A DNA stretch of 64,000 nt, from the NCBI GenBank assembly GCA_026645575.1, contig JAPKMW010000060.1, forward strand, positions 1 to 64,000, written 5' to 3'. The notes beneath the pieces are model-generated. The model did no database searches. It saw only the letters and a program-made list of their open reading frames with translations, and had not been told where the DNA came from. The stretch is from Caldilineaceae bacterium. Lineage in GTDB: Bacteria; Chloroflexota; Anaerolineae; Caldilineales; Caldilineaceae. This document shows positions 46,119 through 55,680 of this stretch, piece after piece. Position numbers and translations under genes: made by a program. Positions within the stretch are counted from its first letter, which is position 1. Every line of letters begins with the position of its first letter.

Positions 46119-47467
46119 TCACGCGGGTCGGCAATGACCCCTTTGATTGCGGAAGCGGCGACGACGGCGGGGCTTGCCAAATAGATTTCGGCGTCCCGCG
46201 TCCCCATGCGCCCCTGGAAATTGCGATTGGCGCTGGAGATGGTGGTTTCCTTGGGAGCGGGAATGCCCATGTGATTCCCCATACAGGGACCGCAGCCAGG
46301 GACGCCGATCATGGCGCCGGCTTCGGTTAGGGTCTGAATGTAGCCCAGGCGCAAGGCGTCATTCAGCACTTCACTGGAAGCGGGGATGACCAGGAAGCGG
46401 GTGCCGGATGCCACTTGGTGGCCGCGCACGATCGCCGCCGCCGCCGCTAAATCTTCCAGCCGGCCATTGGTGCAGGTGCCAAGAAAGGCTTGTTGCACCC
46501 GCGTCCCCGCCACCTGTGATAGCGGCTTGACATTGTCCATCGAATGTGGGCAGGCAATATATGGCTCCAAATCCGCCGCTTGATACCGATGGGTCGCAAC
46601 ATAGATGGCGTCAGGGTCAGAATAGAGTGCATTCTCAGCAATCGCTGATTGCAGATCCCGAATATTTGCCTGCCACCCGCCACCAGCCTCCCGCCGCTCG
46701 CGTCGCGCTTTGCGTTCGGCCAGGTAAGTGAATACTTTTTCATCAGGCGGAATGTAAGCGGTTTTGACGCCAAATTCAGCCATCTGGTTGGGCAGTACCA
46801 TGCGCGATTCAAGGGAGAGCGCATCAATGCCAGAGCCGCTAAATTCAACCGCCATGTAGAGACCACCATCGACGCCCAGATCACCCATGACGCGCAGGGC
46901 AAAATCTTTGACGGTGACACCGGGGGGTAAATCGCCCGTTAAAATAATCTTCATTGATTCCGGCACGCGCAGCCAGAGTTCACCCGTGGCCCAAAGAACA
47001 GCTACTTCGCTGCGGCCAATACCGGCGCCAAAGGCGCCCAGCCAGCCAAAGTGGGTGGTATGTGAATCGGAGCCGAGAATCAACTGGCCGGGTAGCACCA
47101 ACGCTTCCTCACTGAAGACTTGGTGACAGACGCCGCGCCCAGCTTCAAAAAAGTGACGGATGCCCTGTTCCGCCACAAAGGTGCGAATTTCGGCATGGTT
47201 TTGGGCGTGCTTGGTGGTGGGCGCAGGCACGGCGTGGTCGAGGGTAATCGCCATGCGTTCGGGAATGAGGACGCGGGGTTGTCCAAATTCCAGCCAAATC
47301 TCACGGATGGCCGCCGTGTTATCGTGGCTCAACACCACATCGGGGCGGGCATCAACCACCTGACCAACGTCAACAGTGGTCAAACCGGCAGCGCGGGCCA
47401 ACGCTTTTTGGGCAAAAGTTTGCCCCACAGCCGGGAGAAGAGAGGAGGGAAGAGCAGTGGTGTTCAT
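46106..47467 (-). CDS. lysT: LysT, homoaconitase large subunit (LeuC/aconitase family)
   Basis: 453 residues. [4Fe-4S] ligands lie in [20 protein letters not shown] and [17 protein letters not shown], with an upstream Cys in [29 protein letters not shown] is the family signature. With LysU it interconverts homocitrate, homoaconitate and homoisocitrate. IPM isomerase is the alternative, but no other leu gene is present. The C-terminal sequence is encoded within an inverted repeat. Confidence 0.88.
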   Translation of the reverse strand: MNTTALPSSLLPAVGQTFAQKALARAAGLTTVDVGQVVDARPDVVLSHDNTAAIREIWLEFGQPRVLIPERMAITLDHAVPAPTTKHAQNHAEIRTFVAEQGIRHFFEAGRGVCHQVFSEEALVLPGQLILGSDSHTTHFGWLGAFGAGIGRSEVAVLWATGELWLRVPESMKIILTGDLPPGVTVKDFALRVMGDLGVDGGLYMAVEFSGSGIDALSLESRMVLPNQMAEFGVKTAYIPPDEKVFTYLAERKARRERREAGGGWQANIRDLQSAIAENALYSDPDAIYVATHRYQAADLEPYIACPHSMDNVKPLSQVAGTRVQQAFLGTCTNGRLEDLAAAAAIVRGHQVASGTRFLVIPASSEVLNDALRLGYIQTLTEAGAMIGVPGCGPCMGNHMGIPAPKETTISSANRNFQGRMGTRDAEIYLASPAVVAASAIKGVIADPREVTG

Positions 47468-47489
47468 TGATTGAAACTTTCCCTTGGAC

Positions 47490-48074
47490 TTAGATGAGCT
47501 GGTTTAGCAGCAAATAGGCGACCGCTGCCACAACTACGCGATCCTTGATCTCTCCACTGCGCACCGCTTCTTGCAACCAGCCTGGTGAAACCCAATGCAA
47601 GGTGACAAACTCGGCGGGGTCGCGCCGCGGTTGATCGGTTGGCACAAGATTCCAGGCTGCGTAAATGTGACTGCTCATGGTTCCCAGCGCCGGGTTATCC
47701 CAGACGACGCCCAGGTAGCGCACCGTCGAGGGCGTCGCTGGTGCGTAGCCGGTCTCTTCCAGCAGTTCGCGCAAGGCGCCGGCCTGCAAATCTTCACCAT
47801 GGGCAGCTAACCCGCCGGGCAATTGCCAGATTACGGCATGGACGCCGTGGCGATATTCACGCTCTAACAAAATCTCACCGGCAGCGTTAAAGCCGATCAC
47901 ACCGACGCCTACACCGGCGGGTTCTAAACGAGTATAGGTATAGTGCTGGCCGGTCGGCAACTGTACCTGATCCAACGCCACAGCCACCCAACGATTGCGA
48001 TAGGCTTGCTCCGTACTAAGGGTTTGCCAAGGTTGTGGATCGGATTGCTCAACCGCGGTTAATGCCCTACTCAT
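47490..48074 (-). CDS. Nudix hydrolase (ADP-ribose pyrophosphatase-like) coupled to homocitrate synthase
   Basis: 194 residues; Nudix box GLAAHGE, seven residues, RELLEETGY. The N-terminal [20 protein letters not shown] and [17 protein letters not shown] are typical of ADP-ribose pyrophosphatases. Its ATG overlaps the homocitrate synthase stop (ATGA), giving tight co-expression with the first pathway enzyme. Confidence 0.88.
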   Translation of the reverse strand: MSRALTAVEQSDPQPWQTLSTEQAYRNRWVAVALDQVQLPTGQHYTYTRLEPAGVGVGVIGFNAAGEILLEREYRHGVHAVIWQLPGGLAAHGEDLQAGALRELLEETGYAPATPSTVRYLGVVWDNPALGTMSSHIYAAWNLVPTDQPRRDPAEFVTLHWVSPGWLQEAVRSGEIKDRVVVAAVAYLLLNQLI

Positions 48075-49273
48075 GCCAAAACCTCAAGCAGTTCAGTGGA
48101 TAACACTAAATCTTCACTGGCGTGCAGCAACTCCGGCTGCACACTTTGGCTATGATAATTACGCAACAGCACATCAACATCGTCCAAGTTCAACCGCTTT
48201 TGATCAGCCAGCGTTTTGATTTGGGCGGTGATGACCTTGATCTCATCATCGGTTAGATTCAGTTGCAACTGTTCAGCCCGCTGCTTGATCGCATTCCAAC
48301 CGGTTAGTCGGTGCGCCACATGAATGTAGCGAGTCAAACCAAAGTCAGCCGGATCGAGAATTTCATAGGTGCTAGGGTTATTGAGAATTGCTTTTGCGTG
48401 GATGCCAGCCTTGTGGGTAAAGGCAGTGTAACCAGTGATATAGTTATTGAACGGCACATCGACACTGACCAGGCCAGCCACATAATTTTCCACTTCACGC
48501 AGCAGGGGGAGATTATAGCGGCCACGCACCATACCGGCATCATAGGCATACATACGTGCGATCAGTCCGCCTAGTGGTGTAATGCCATTGCGTTCGCCAA
48601 TGCCCAGCACCGAGGTATCGACATGGGTGGCGCCGGCTTCCAAAGCGCAGTAGGCATTGGCGACGGCGCAACCGGTATCGTTGTGGCCATGGAACTCAAT
48701 ATCGCACGAGACGACGCTACGCAAGGTGCGCACCAGATCATAGACCTGGCGCGGGTTGGCGACGCCGACAGTATCCGCAATGCCGACGCGATTGACGCCA
48801 ATCTTGTCCACCGCACGGTAGATGGTCAGGAGATCAACCAGATCGCTGCGGAAGCTGTCTTCGCTGCTAAAGCGCACCTCCAACCCTTGGCTCTTGACAA
48901 ATTCAATGACGGTGATGGCCGAATCGATAATATAGGGAATATCTTTGCCGTGAGAGAATTCGCGCAGATAGCTGCTGGTGCCAAAGACAACATCAATGCC
49001 ATCGACGCCGGTGTCAACGGCCATTTTTGCATCTTCCATGTGACAGCGCACATGGGTCAAAATCTTCGACCGCAGGCCAAGTGAGGCGATGCGGGTGCAA
49101 TCTTGTTGACTTTGCGGGCTGGCCGCGGGTGACGTCAACTCCAAATATTCGACACCCAAGGCATCAAGCAGGTGTGCAATCTCCACTTTTTGGTCGCTGG
49201 TAAAGAAGGCATTGGCAAATTGCTCGCCTTCACGCAACGTGGACTCAATAATGGCAAAGTTGGTTAAGCTCAT
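48071..49273 (-). CDS. Homocitrate synthase
   Basis: 400 residues from [19 protein letters not shown] (GGAG 6 bases before ATG 49273). The TIM barrel carries the metal ligands in STLREGEQ and [20 protein letters not shown], and [20 protein letters not shown] is characteristic of homocitrate synthases. It condenses acetyl-CoA with 2-oxoglutarate, the committed step to lysine, and is normally inhibited by lysine. 2-Isopropylmalate synthase was considered; the short length (no C-terminal LeuA regulatory domain) and the cluster argue against it. A terminator lies immediately upstream. Confidence 0.9.
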   Translation of the reverse strand: MSLTNFAIIESTLREGEQFANAFFTSDQKVEIAHLLDALGVEYLELTSPAASPQSQQDCTRIASLGLRSKILTHVRCHMEDAKMAVDTGVDGIDVVFGTSSYLREFSHGKDIPYIIDSAITVIEFVKSQGLEVRFSSEDSFRSDLVDLLTIYRAVDKIGVNRVGIADTVGVANPRQVYDLVRTLRSVVSCDIEFHGHNDTGCAVANAYCALEAGATHVDTSVLGIGERNGITPLGGLIARMYAYDAGMVRGRYNLPLLREVENYVAGLVSVDVPFNNYITGYTAFTHKAGIHAKAILNNPSTYEILDPADFGLTRYIHVAHRLTGWNAIKQRAEQLQLNLTDDEIKVITAQIKTLADQKRLNLDDVDVLLRNYHSQSVQPELLHASEDLVLSTELLEVLA

Positions 49274-49285
49274 GATAAACTCCAT

Positions 49286-49319
49286 AAAAAAACCGGCCTA
49301 TCCATCTGGATGGCCGGTT
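49286..49319 (-). terminator. Leader terminator (attenuator) before homocitrate synthase
   Basis: Minus strand: AACCGGCC-ATCC, loop, GGAT-A-GGCCGGTT, then TTTTT. It ends next to the ribosome-binding site of the homocitrate synthase gene, so transcripts reaching it would stop before the operon unless it is disrupted. No gene ends upstream that would need it. Confidence 0.85.
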
Positions 49320-49360
49320 GCAAACAGTCCGAAGTGGAGCAAGCACGGAGAGCCAGACGC

Positions 49361-49441
49361 TCAGGTCAGGTTTTCACGCTTGCTTTTCTTATTGATAGCC
49401 GGAAAACCGGCGCCAAACAAAATGGCTACCATTGGCATCAT
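49361..49441 (-). CDS. Putative lysine leader peptide
   Basis: A 26-codon ORF, ATG ATG CCA ATG GTA ..., encodes MMPMVAILFGAGFPAINKKS followed by KRENLT and a TGA stop 42 bases before the attenuator stem. Three of its 26 codons are Lys (AAG AAA ... AAG) in a K-K-S-K-R run. No clear Shine-Dalgarno is visible, but TTATAG lies about 14 bases upstream and could be a -10 box of a nearly leaderless message. A similar lysine-codon leader has been reported, as I recall, before homocitrate synthase in Thermus thermophilus. Confidence 0.5.
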   Translation of the reverse strand: MMPMVAILFGAGFPAINKKSKRENLT

Positions 49442-49619
49442 ACGAATTCAATTGCTATAATCAATTAGGTACAATCACGATTGGGTTTGTAGTAAAATAC
49501 TAACGGATGGGAATCATACCAACTTGGTGCGCGACTGTCAAATGATTGCAGGGGTAAATAGCAATTAGTTGCGACCGAAAGTGAATGAGCGTAAAGGGTA
49601 GGAGCAGTCGGATGTTATT

Positions 49620-51089
49620 TTAGAGGGCGATGGGGAGAATAAAGCTAAATTCGCTCCCCTCGCCAAGTTGACTTTCAACACAAACTTCGCCCCCTAGTTT
49701 TTCGACAATACGCCGTACAATTGATAAGCCCAGACCGTGACCCTCGACGCCGGGACTTTTCAAACGGGAAAAGGGTTGGAAGAGCGATGCTTGCTCTTCT
49801 GCCGGAATGCCATCGCCATTATCCCGCACCCAAAAGCGCACTCGATTGTTTGGTAAGATGACACATCCTATCTCCAACTGCGGCGGACGACCACCATACT
49901 TTAGGCCATTAGTAATATAGTTGGTCCAGACCTCTTCAATCCAAGGCGCATACCCAATCACCTGCGGCCAGCTCTCGATAGTAAGAATCGTGATACGGGC
50001 GTTATATTGAGTGATTAAGGACTTCAGGCGTAGTTCCACATCGCGCACCAAGCGTGCCATATTCAGCGGCAAGAGCAGCAACTCCTCACGGGCGCGAACC
50101 TCGGCCAGGAGCAGCAAGTCGTCAATAATTTCCGTCATTTTGCGTCCATAATTGACAATGGTGCCGACATAATTAGCACAATCCATGCTCATGGAATTTT
50201 TATTCAGGTCGAGCAGATCGGCCGCAAGGATGATATGGGTTAACGGCGCTTTCAGATTATGCGCGACGGTATGGGCAAAGGCATCCAAATCTTCGTTATG
50301 CACCTCTAGCTCACGTGCGTACTGTTCCATCGCCAGGGCGGCGCGCTTTTGCTCCGAAATATCACGTAGCAAAATCAGATTGCCATGTTGACGGCGCCAA
50401 TAGATCGACGAAGTGCGCATTTCAACAGTGCTGGCAAGGCCATCAGCCCCATGCACCTGGATCTCGGTTGTTGTATTGCTGGTAAAGGGGTAGCCAAAGG
50501 GCTGATTGAGACACGCTTTCTCATCATCCCGTTGCATGAGCCGGACAAAGGCCGCATTGACAAACTGAATCACCCCGACATTATCAACAATGGCAATGCC
50601 ATCGGCGATATGTTCAACCAGGCTCCGCAACCCCTCTTCGTTGGCCTGTAATTGCCCAACATATTTCGATTCAAGATTGGTTAGTAGATCGCCACGTTTC
50701 ACGGCGTGGCGCATCGCCCGCACCAACAGGCCGATCGTGATCTCATCTTTCACCAGGTAATCCTGAGCGCCCAGTTGGATGGCGGTTAGGGCCAGTTCGT
50801 CATCATCGGTAACCGTTAAGAGTACGACCGGCAGGCCCGGCAAAAGCGCCTTTAGACGCAACAGCCCTTCCATCTCTTTGGCGTCAGGCAATGACATATC
50901 CAATAGGACAAGATCATAATGCGCTGAACCTAAGGTGATTTCGGCATCCGCCAAACTACGAACATGGGTAATATCAAGTTGGGGCGCTTTGGAGCCTTTG
51001 GTTTGTACACGGGTTAGGCGTAGATGGAGGAGGCTGGCATAGTCAATATCATCTTCAACTAATAAAACCTTAAGCACTGATTGTTTCAT
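49620..51089 (-). CDS. Hybrid REC-PAS-histidine kinase
   Basis: 489 residues. N-terminal receiver: VLLVEDDIDYASLLHLRL, phospho-Asp in DLVLLDMSLPDAKE, Lys in QDYLVKDE. A PAS domain follows (LVEHIADGIAIVDNVGVIQF), then the kinase core with FAHTVAHNLKAPLTHIILAA (phospho-His in 'AHNLKAP') and HATPase_c with RFWVRDNGDGIP and GHGLGLSIVRRIVEKLGG. No membrane helix: a cytoplasmic sensor, probably receiving a phosphoryl group from another kinase. No cognate regulator gene is adjacent. Confidence 0.88.
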   Translation of the reverse strand: MKQSVLKVLLVEDDIDYASLLHLRLTRVQTKGSKAPQLDITHVRSLADAEITLGSAHYDLVLLDMSLPDAKEMEGLLRLKALLPGLPVVLLTVTDDDELALTAIQLGAQDYLVKDEITIGLLVRAMRHAVKRGDLLTNLESKYVGQLQANEEGLRSLVEHIADGIAIVDNVGVIQFVNAAFVRLMQRDDEKACLNQPFGYPFTSNTTTEIQVHGADGLASTVEMRTSSIYWRRQHGNLILLRDISEQKRAALAMEQYARELEVHNEDLDAFAHTVAHNLKAPLTHIILAADLLDLNKNSMSMDCANYVGTIVNYGRKMTEIIDDLLLLAEVRAREELLLLPLNMARLVRDVELRLKSLITQYNARITILTIESWPQVIGYAPWIEEVWTNYITNGLKYGGRPPQLEIGCVILPNNRVRFWVRDNGDGIPAEEQASLFQPFSRLKSPGVEGHGLGLSIVRRIVEKLGGEVCVESQLGEGSEFSFILPIAL

Positions 51090-51177
51090 GAAAAGATATT
51101 CCTACTATGTCACGCAGAGTTGACGCCCAGGTTCGTAAACAGGTGCAGGAAACGCAAATTACAGCGGAAACCATAGG

Positions 51178-51205
51178 GCCAGATTGCACCAAGTTGCAAT
51201 CTGGC
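51178..51205. repeat. 11-bp perfect hairpin
   Basis: GCCAGATTGCA, loop CCAAGT, TGCAATCTGGC. It lies in the promoter side of the hybrid kinase, about 90 bases upstream of its start. No T-run follows on either strand. Confidence 0.65.
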
Positions 51206-51365
51206 TCAAGTATACCATAGAGTTTACCGATTTGCCCAACATCTAGTGAATTTGTTTACAGCAAATGTAGGGGGGAATAAGACAAAAGTTGCAAAAATGT
51301 ATAACAAATAGCTTACAGATTTGATACATATGCAAGCTTTGTCAATTTGCTGAGAAGTAAGAGGG

Positions 51366-51794
51366 TTATGCTTTGCCACCGTCACCAGGTAAGGCATCCA
51401 TTTCTTCCGTCTCATCCTCTGCCAAGGAAGACCCCTTGTCATTGAGCAACGGAGGCCGGGTTGTCTGGTTGCCTTGTTGCGATAACGGGAGCAGCGGCGC
51501 TTGCAGAAGCGGCGGCAATGGCGCCGCTTCTTCGGAACGCACAAAGGCGGGATAGTTTAGCTTTGCCAGGGGCCAACGGCGTGTGATGGTATTGGTAATT
51601 GGCAGATCATCCAAAGCGATAATAGCACCAGCCAACAACACCTTTTGCGTTTTAGCCTCATCTTGCTCATAAGTTGCCGTAGGGGACGCGACCATAGCGC
51701 CCGACCGTTTGGGTTGCAAGCGAGCATATAGGTTGGCAATCGCCGTACCGATTTGTTTAAACGAAAATTCTTTACGGGCAGGTGGCTCGAACAT
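51366..51794 (-). CDS. Hypothetical protein, Pro/Glu-rich
   Basis: 142 residues from ATG 51794. The first half reads like a folded domain (FKQIGTAIANLYARLQPKRS, KVLLAGAIIALDDLPI); the second is low-complexity (PLPPLLQAPLLPLSQQ) and ends acidic. No family recognised. Coding character is moderate; it may be lineage-specific. Confidence 0.4.
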   Translation of the reverse strand: MFEPPARKEFSFKQIGTAIANLYARLQPKRSGAMVASPTATYEQDEAKTQKVLLAGAIIALDDLPITNTITRRWPLAKLNYPAFVRSEEAAPLPPLLQAPLLPLSQQGNQTTRPPLLNDKGSSLAEDETEEMDALPGDGGKA

Positions 51795-52070
51795 CTCCCA
51801 TACCTCACATTGTCGCCTAAGCTGTTGTTACTTAGGATATTGTCACTGTAGGCTAAGATCATTACAGCGCCGCGATCAGTTACAATTTTATCATACCAGC
51901 GACTTTATCATACAATCAATTTCAACTTGTTTGAAATTTGACGGATCAAATAAAGTTTTGTATACTATCAAAGTCGATGAGCGATGGCACAGCAGTAGGC
52001 CAATGCAATTGTGCCGGTCTAGTAGAATCACAATCCTCATCGGAACAAAGGTATGGATACAAATGGTATG

Positions 52071-52146
<76 letters not shown>

Positions 52147-52258
52147 GACAGCACAAGTGAACAGAGATAGATGATCATAGTGCGTAAATGACTCCGCCTC
52201 GTGCGGAGTTATTTATTTTTGGTAGCTTTCAGGTATTCTTGTACGCTTTTTATCAGCC

Positions 52259-53083
52259 ATGAGCCAAACCGAACGTCTCTATCGTACACCAGCGGTGATC
52301 CTCAGCCGGCGCGACTACGGCGAGGCGGACCGCATTCTATCTGTTTTTACCCCCGGTCTTGGCAAGCAAGAGTTTCTGGCCAAAGGCATCCGCAAGACCA
52401 CCAGCCGTAAAGCAGGGCATTTGGAGTTGTTTACCCACAGCACTTTGTTGGTGGCGAAAGCGCGCACGTGGGACATTGTCACCGAGGCGGCCAGTGTCGA
52501 AAGCTTTCGCACGCTACGCACCAATCTCGATGCTATCGGCTATGCCAGCTTCCTCTGTGAATTGGTCGATTGCTTCACCGAAAGCAACGATGACAATCAA
52601 CCTTTGTGGGATCTCTTTCTGCTAGCGTTGCGTGTGCTGGATGAGTATGGACAACAGGCGTTGGTGCAACAACCCCAGATCGATCCGCAGTTGTTGTTGC
52701 ACTGGTTTCAATTACAGTTGTTAGCGCTTACTGGTTTTCAGCCGCAATTTTTCCACTGTTTGGCCTGTCAGGAAGCGTTGACGCCTGTCACCAACTATCT
52801 TAGTCTGGAAGATGGCGGCGTCTACTGCTCCCGTTGTGGTGCAACCCATGATGGGGCAGAAGCCATTGAGGCCGATGTCCTCAAGCTGTTACGCCACATT
52901 CAACGCAGCAGTTGGGCTGAGTTGCAAAGTGTCCGTGTCCGCCCGCCCATTCAACAGGCGATTGACACCATTCTCAACCGCTATCTCCTGACCATTGTCG
53001 AACGGCAGTTGAAGGCGGTCAACTTTTTGCGCCGCCTGCGCACAATGACCGCTGCGCCTGTCCACGTTCAGACACCAGTCTAG
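52259..53083 (+). CDS. recO: RecO, DNA repair protein
   Basis: 274 residues. The N-terminal OB fold begins YRTPAVILSRRDYGEADRIL and contains VFTPGLGKQEFLAKGIRK; the middle zinc site is CLACQ ... YCSRCGAT. RecO loads RecA onto SSB-coated DNA with RecR. It lies about 110 bases after tRNA-Glu and before lexA, grouping two repair genes. Length is usual for the family. Confidence 0.93.
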   Translation: MSQTERLYRTPAVILSRRDYGEADRILSVFTPGLGKQEFLAKGIRKTTSRKAGHLELFTHSTLLVAKARTWDIVTEAASVESFRTLRTNLDAIGYASFLCELVDCFTESNDDNQPLWDLFLLALRVLDEYGQQALVQQPQIDPQLLLHWFQLQLLALTGFQPQFFHCLACQEALTPVTNYLSLEDGGVYCSRCGATHDGAEAIEADVLKLLRHIQRSSWAELQSVRVRPPIQQAIDTILNRYLLTIVERQLKAVNFLRRLRTMTAAPVHVQTPV

Positions 53084-53085
53084 TC

Positions 53086-53150
53086 AAAGTCAAGCCTGAA
53101 GAGAAGCCAAGATGTGCTAACTTTCTTGGCTTCTCTTCAGGCTTGACTTT
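53086..53150. repeat. 27-bp perfect inverted repeat after recO
   Basis: AAAGTCAAGCCTGAAGAGAA plus GCCAAGA (53086-53112) is exactly inverted at 53124-53150, with an 11-base loop. It starts 3 bases after the recO stop and could terminate recO transcription, although it is much longer than a typical terminator stem. Confidence 0.88.
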
Positions 53151-53175
53151 TAGTCTTACAAGCGGGGTAAACCTA

Positions 53176-53589
53176 ATGCACATTCGTGAATATCAGCAAT
53201 GGTTAGAAGCATGGGATCGGACACGCACTTGGGATCAGGTATTGGTCAGTCATACGCTTTTGCACGCCGTCGAAGAAATAGGCGAAGTCAGCAGACTTGT
53301 GCAGATCATTGAAGGATATCGTGCCGCCGGCAAGCTTGCGCCCGAACAGGTGCGTGAAGAGTTGGCGCTCGAACTCAGCGATCTGCAGGTCATGCTTTTC
53401 AAAATTGCCTATCTCTGTGGCATTGATATGGAGGAGGCAATGCAACGCGGACAACAAAAGGCGGACGCCCGCTTTCCGGATCCCTCTACCGGGCCGGAGA
53501 GCCGACGCGCCTATTGGCAACGTTTCAACGCCCACCTCGCTGAACGTCAACTTTCCAGTCAAGTCATTCACCAACCAGACAACGAATAA
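53176..53589 (+). CDS. MazG-like nucleotide pyrophosphohydrolase
   Basis: 137 residues from ATG 53176. Helical all-alpha NTP-PPase fold: LLHAVEEIGEVSRLVQIIEG carries the E-x2-E, and VREELALELSDLQVMLFKIA supplies the E-x2-D metal-binding motif. Such enzymes cleave non-canonical or excess (d)NTPs. A Shine-Dalgarno is weak. A frame extension to 53143 enters the inverted repeat and is unlikely. Confidence 0.82.
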   Translation: MHIREYQQWLEAWDRTRTWDQVLVSHTLLHAVEEIGEVSRLVQIIEGYRAAGKLAPEQVREELALELSDLQVMLFKIAYLCGIDMEEAMQRGQQKADARFPDPSTGPESRRAYWQRFNAHLAERQLSSQVIHQPDNE

Positions 53590-53673
53590 TTCCGTCTTTC
53601 GGTTTACCCTACCCTTCCTTACACTTTTGAAATGCGAGAGTTGTGATTTCGCTGAAATTGGGTGTTCAAATCA

Positions 53674-53749
53674 GAACAAACGTGCTTTCTCCCTATTGAC
53701 ACCGCACAGATGTTCGTGTATACTTGGGATACTTGGGAAACAAACGTTC
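53674..53749 (+). promoter_or_regulatory. lexA promoter with two SOS-box-like sites
   Basis: TTGACA (53696-53701), 17 bases, TATACT (53719-53724) is a near-ideal sigma-70 promoter. GAAC-AAAC-GTGC (53674-53685) lies just upstream and AAAC-AAAC-GTTC (53738-53749) just downstream; each differs by one base from the GAAC-N4-GTTC LexA box of Gram-positive bacteria. Repeated GGGATACTTGG units lie between them. Confidence 0.65.
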
Positions 53750-53805
53750 TGTATTTGGGATACTTGGCTTACCTTGGCATATCCTGGTTAAGATAGGGCT
53801 TACTC

Positions 53806-54504
53806 ATGATCACACTTTCCGCACGGCAAAAGCACATCCTACAATTTATTGTCGCCTTCATTCAAGAAAAAGAATATCCGCCCACCATTCGCGAAATTGG
53901 CGAAAAGGTTGGCATCTCCAGCACATCCGTCGTGAATTACAACTTAGCTAAGTTAGAAAATGAGGAACTGATCACACGCGAACGCGACGTAAGTCGCGGG
54001 TTGAGTGTGAACTGGCCTAAATTAACAACACTTGGCTTTGCCCCTGAACCAGTGCGTGAAGCGCCCGCTATCCCCATGAGTAGCGTTCCTGTTCACACCA
54101 TGATCAGAATTCCTGTGTTGGGGCGCATTGCGGCCGGCGAACCCATTCGCGTAGAAGCCATTGATCCGGCGCGCGCAGAAGAATTTGTCGAGTTGGCGCA
54201 AGGGATGTTAGGTGCGCCGGAAAAACTCTTTGCTCTAAAAGTCCGGGGCGATTCGATGATCGATGCCAGTGTGTTAGATGGCGATATTGTCATTTTACGC
54301 CATCAAGAGACCGCCAAAGATGGTGATATGGTGGCGGCTTGGGTCGAAGGTGACGAGGAGACAACGCTCAAGTATCTCTACCGGGAAGGTCGGCAAATCC
54401 GCTTGCAGCCGGCGAACCCGACCTACCAACCGATTATCCGACCGGCGGAAAAGGTGCGGATCAATGGTCGTGTGGTTTCGGTGATCCGCATGTTAAATCA
54501 CTAG
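53806..54504 (+). CDS. lexA: LexA, SOS-response repressor
   Basis: 232 residues. Winged-helix start LSARQKHILQFIVAFIQEKE and YPPTIREIGEKVGISSTSVV; cleavage site Ala110-Gly111 in LGRIAAGEPI; catalytic Ser150 in VRGDSMIDASVLDGDIVI and Lys189 in ETTLKYLYREG. It represses DNA-damage genes and is self-cleaved with RecA. Its own promoter carries LexA-box-like sites, implying autoregulation. Ends next to a repeat shared with convergent acpP. Confidence 0.95.
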   Translation: MITLSARQKHILQFIVAFIQEKEYPPTIREIGEKVGISSTSVVNYNLAKLENEELITRERDVSRGLSVNWPKLTTLGFAPEPVREAPAIPMSSVPVHTMIRIPVLGRIAAGEPIRVEAIDPARAEEFVELAQGMLGAPEKLFALKVRGDSMIDASVLDGDIVILRHQETAKDGDMVAAWVEGDEETTLKYLYREGRQIRLQPANPTYQPIIRPAEKVRINGRVVSVIRMLNH

Positions 54505-54512
54505 CAATGGGT

Positions 54513-54565
54513 GGTAGACAGGTAGACAGGTTGGTGCAGTAAAACTACCTGTCTACCTGTCTACC
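54513..54565. repeat. 18-bp inverted repeat of GGTAGACA units
   Basis: GGTAGACAGGTAGACAGG (54513-54530) is exactly inverted at 54548-54565; each arm is a two-copy 8-base direct repeat. It lies between convergent lexA and acpP and may terminate both. Confidence 0.85.
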
Positions 54566-54573
54566 TTGTTATA

Positions 54574-54801
54574 TCAGCCCTCTAAAAAGCGCACGGCGTC
54601 ACCGACCGTGCGAATTTCTTGCGCTTGCGTATCGCTGATTTCGCCGCCAAATTCCTCTTCAAATTGCATAATCAGTTCAACCAAATCGAGGCTATCCGCT
54701 TCCAAATCTTCGCGGAACCGCGCCTCCATCGTGACATCACCCTCGTCCACGCCGAGTTGCTCCACGATAATTGCACGAACACGTTCCAATGTAGTAGCCA
54801 T
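54574..54801 (-). CDS. acpP: Acyl carrier protein
   Basis: 75 residues. The phosphopantetheine attachment Ser is in [20 protein letters not shown] (DSLD), with helices typical of AcpP ([20 protein letters not shown]). It carries growing fatty acyl chains. AGAGGAGAAG lies upstream. No other fatty-acid synthesis gene is adjacent. Confidence 0.95.
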   Translation of the reverse strand: MATTLERVRAIIVEQLGVDEGDVTMEARFREDLEADSLDLVELIMQFEEEFGGEISDTQAQEIRTVGDAVRFLEG

Positions 54802-55680
54802 GAATATACTTCTCCTCTAGTCATTACAAAGTAGATGAAAACAAGCAAGTAAAGGGGCAACAAGCCAAAGGGATTAGCGCATTGCGACCACTCGTTTCAT
54901 TGCACTCTCCCAATTCTGCTCCCCCAACTCAGCGTCACGGTTAGATGGCATTCGGCAATTTTAGTCAGCACACAGCAACCTGTCAAACAGGACAGGGTGC
55001 GAAGTGTCTTCCATTCGAGCCGCCTCACCTTCCTTTCCCCTATTTTCTACCAAGTATAGCTCACTGCAAAGTGAGAACACTGGCAACGTGGATTAGTTGC
55101 GCGGGGAATTTTGCTTCGTTGGCGGCGCCGTTGGTTTCGACAAGCTCAACCAACGGCGCCGCCAACGAAGCAACCTGTAACTAACCTGTAACTACCACCC
55201 ATATGATAGAACATAGTTGTGAGGTTTGAGGGGAGCTTACTTCACAACGTCATACTAGCACCTCTAATTGGTTCCTCCTTTGTATGAAGCCCGCCGGTAC
55301 ACCCGTACTTGGCGGGCGCCTCCTTTTATAGGCTATTTTCATCACGCCTGTTCAAGTGACTTTGGCAACTTTGCCACCAAAAAGACAGGCAAATTTGTTG
55401 TTTGCTACAGCGTTTGTCCGAGCGTGGGGTCAACTATCTTATCGACACAGAATCCACCATCCGCCTGATCCCAGCCATGTAAAAGTCATGTATCATAATC
55501 AACGGGTAGAAATGGTGCATCTACTCGTTTCCTTTTGGGTTTCCTTTCTCCTTGTGGAACCGCTGATCTTATGGTCGGCGGTTCTACGCTTTTTAAAGCC
55601 CATTGCGCTTTCGCGCTGCTCATTTTTTGGTATACTATCCCTAACTGAATCCATCACTCAAACAGAAAGTAGTGCTGACC
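54802..55680. other. Long intergenic region between acpP and plsC
   Basis: About 880 bases without a convincing gene. It contains a 26-bp perfect inverted repeat (TTGCTTCGTTGGCGGCGCCG start; arms 55111-55136 and 55148-55173, 11-base loop) and a GC-rich hairpin GCCCGCC...GGCGGGC (55289-55317) flanked on the minus strand by AAAGGAGG. Open frames here lack protein-like character. An unrecognised RNA or a lost gene is possible. Confidence 0.55.

Noticed and set aside
43936..47467. Leucine biosynthesis genes leuB/leuC/leuD
   Set aside because: They are homologous, but they sit between homocitrate synthase and lysW with no leuA or other leu gene, so the lysine versions fit better.
48071..49273. 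2-isopropylmalate synthase or citramalate synthase
   Set aside because: No C-terminal LeuA allosteric domain, and the gene heads a lysine cluster.
49286..49441. Lysine (L-box) riboswitch upstream of homocitrate synthase
   Set aside because: The region between the likely promoter and terminator is only about 150 bases and I cannot find the conserved multi-helix core; a Lys-codon leader explains it better.
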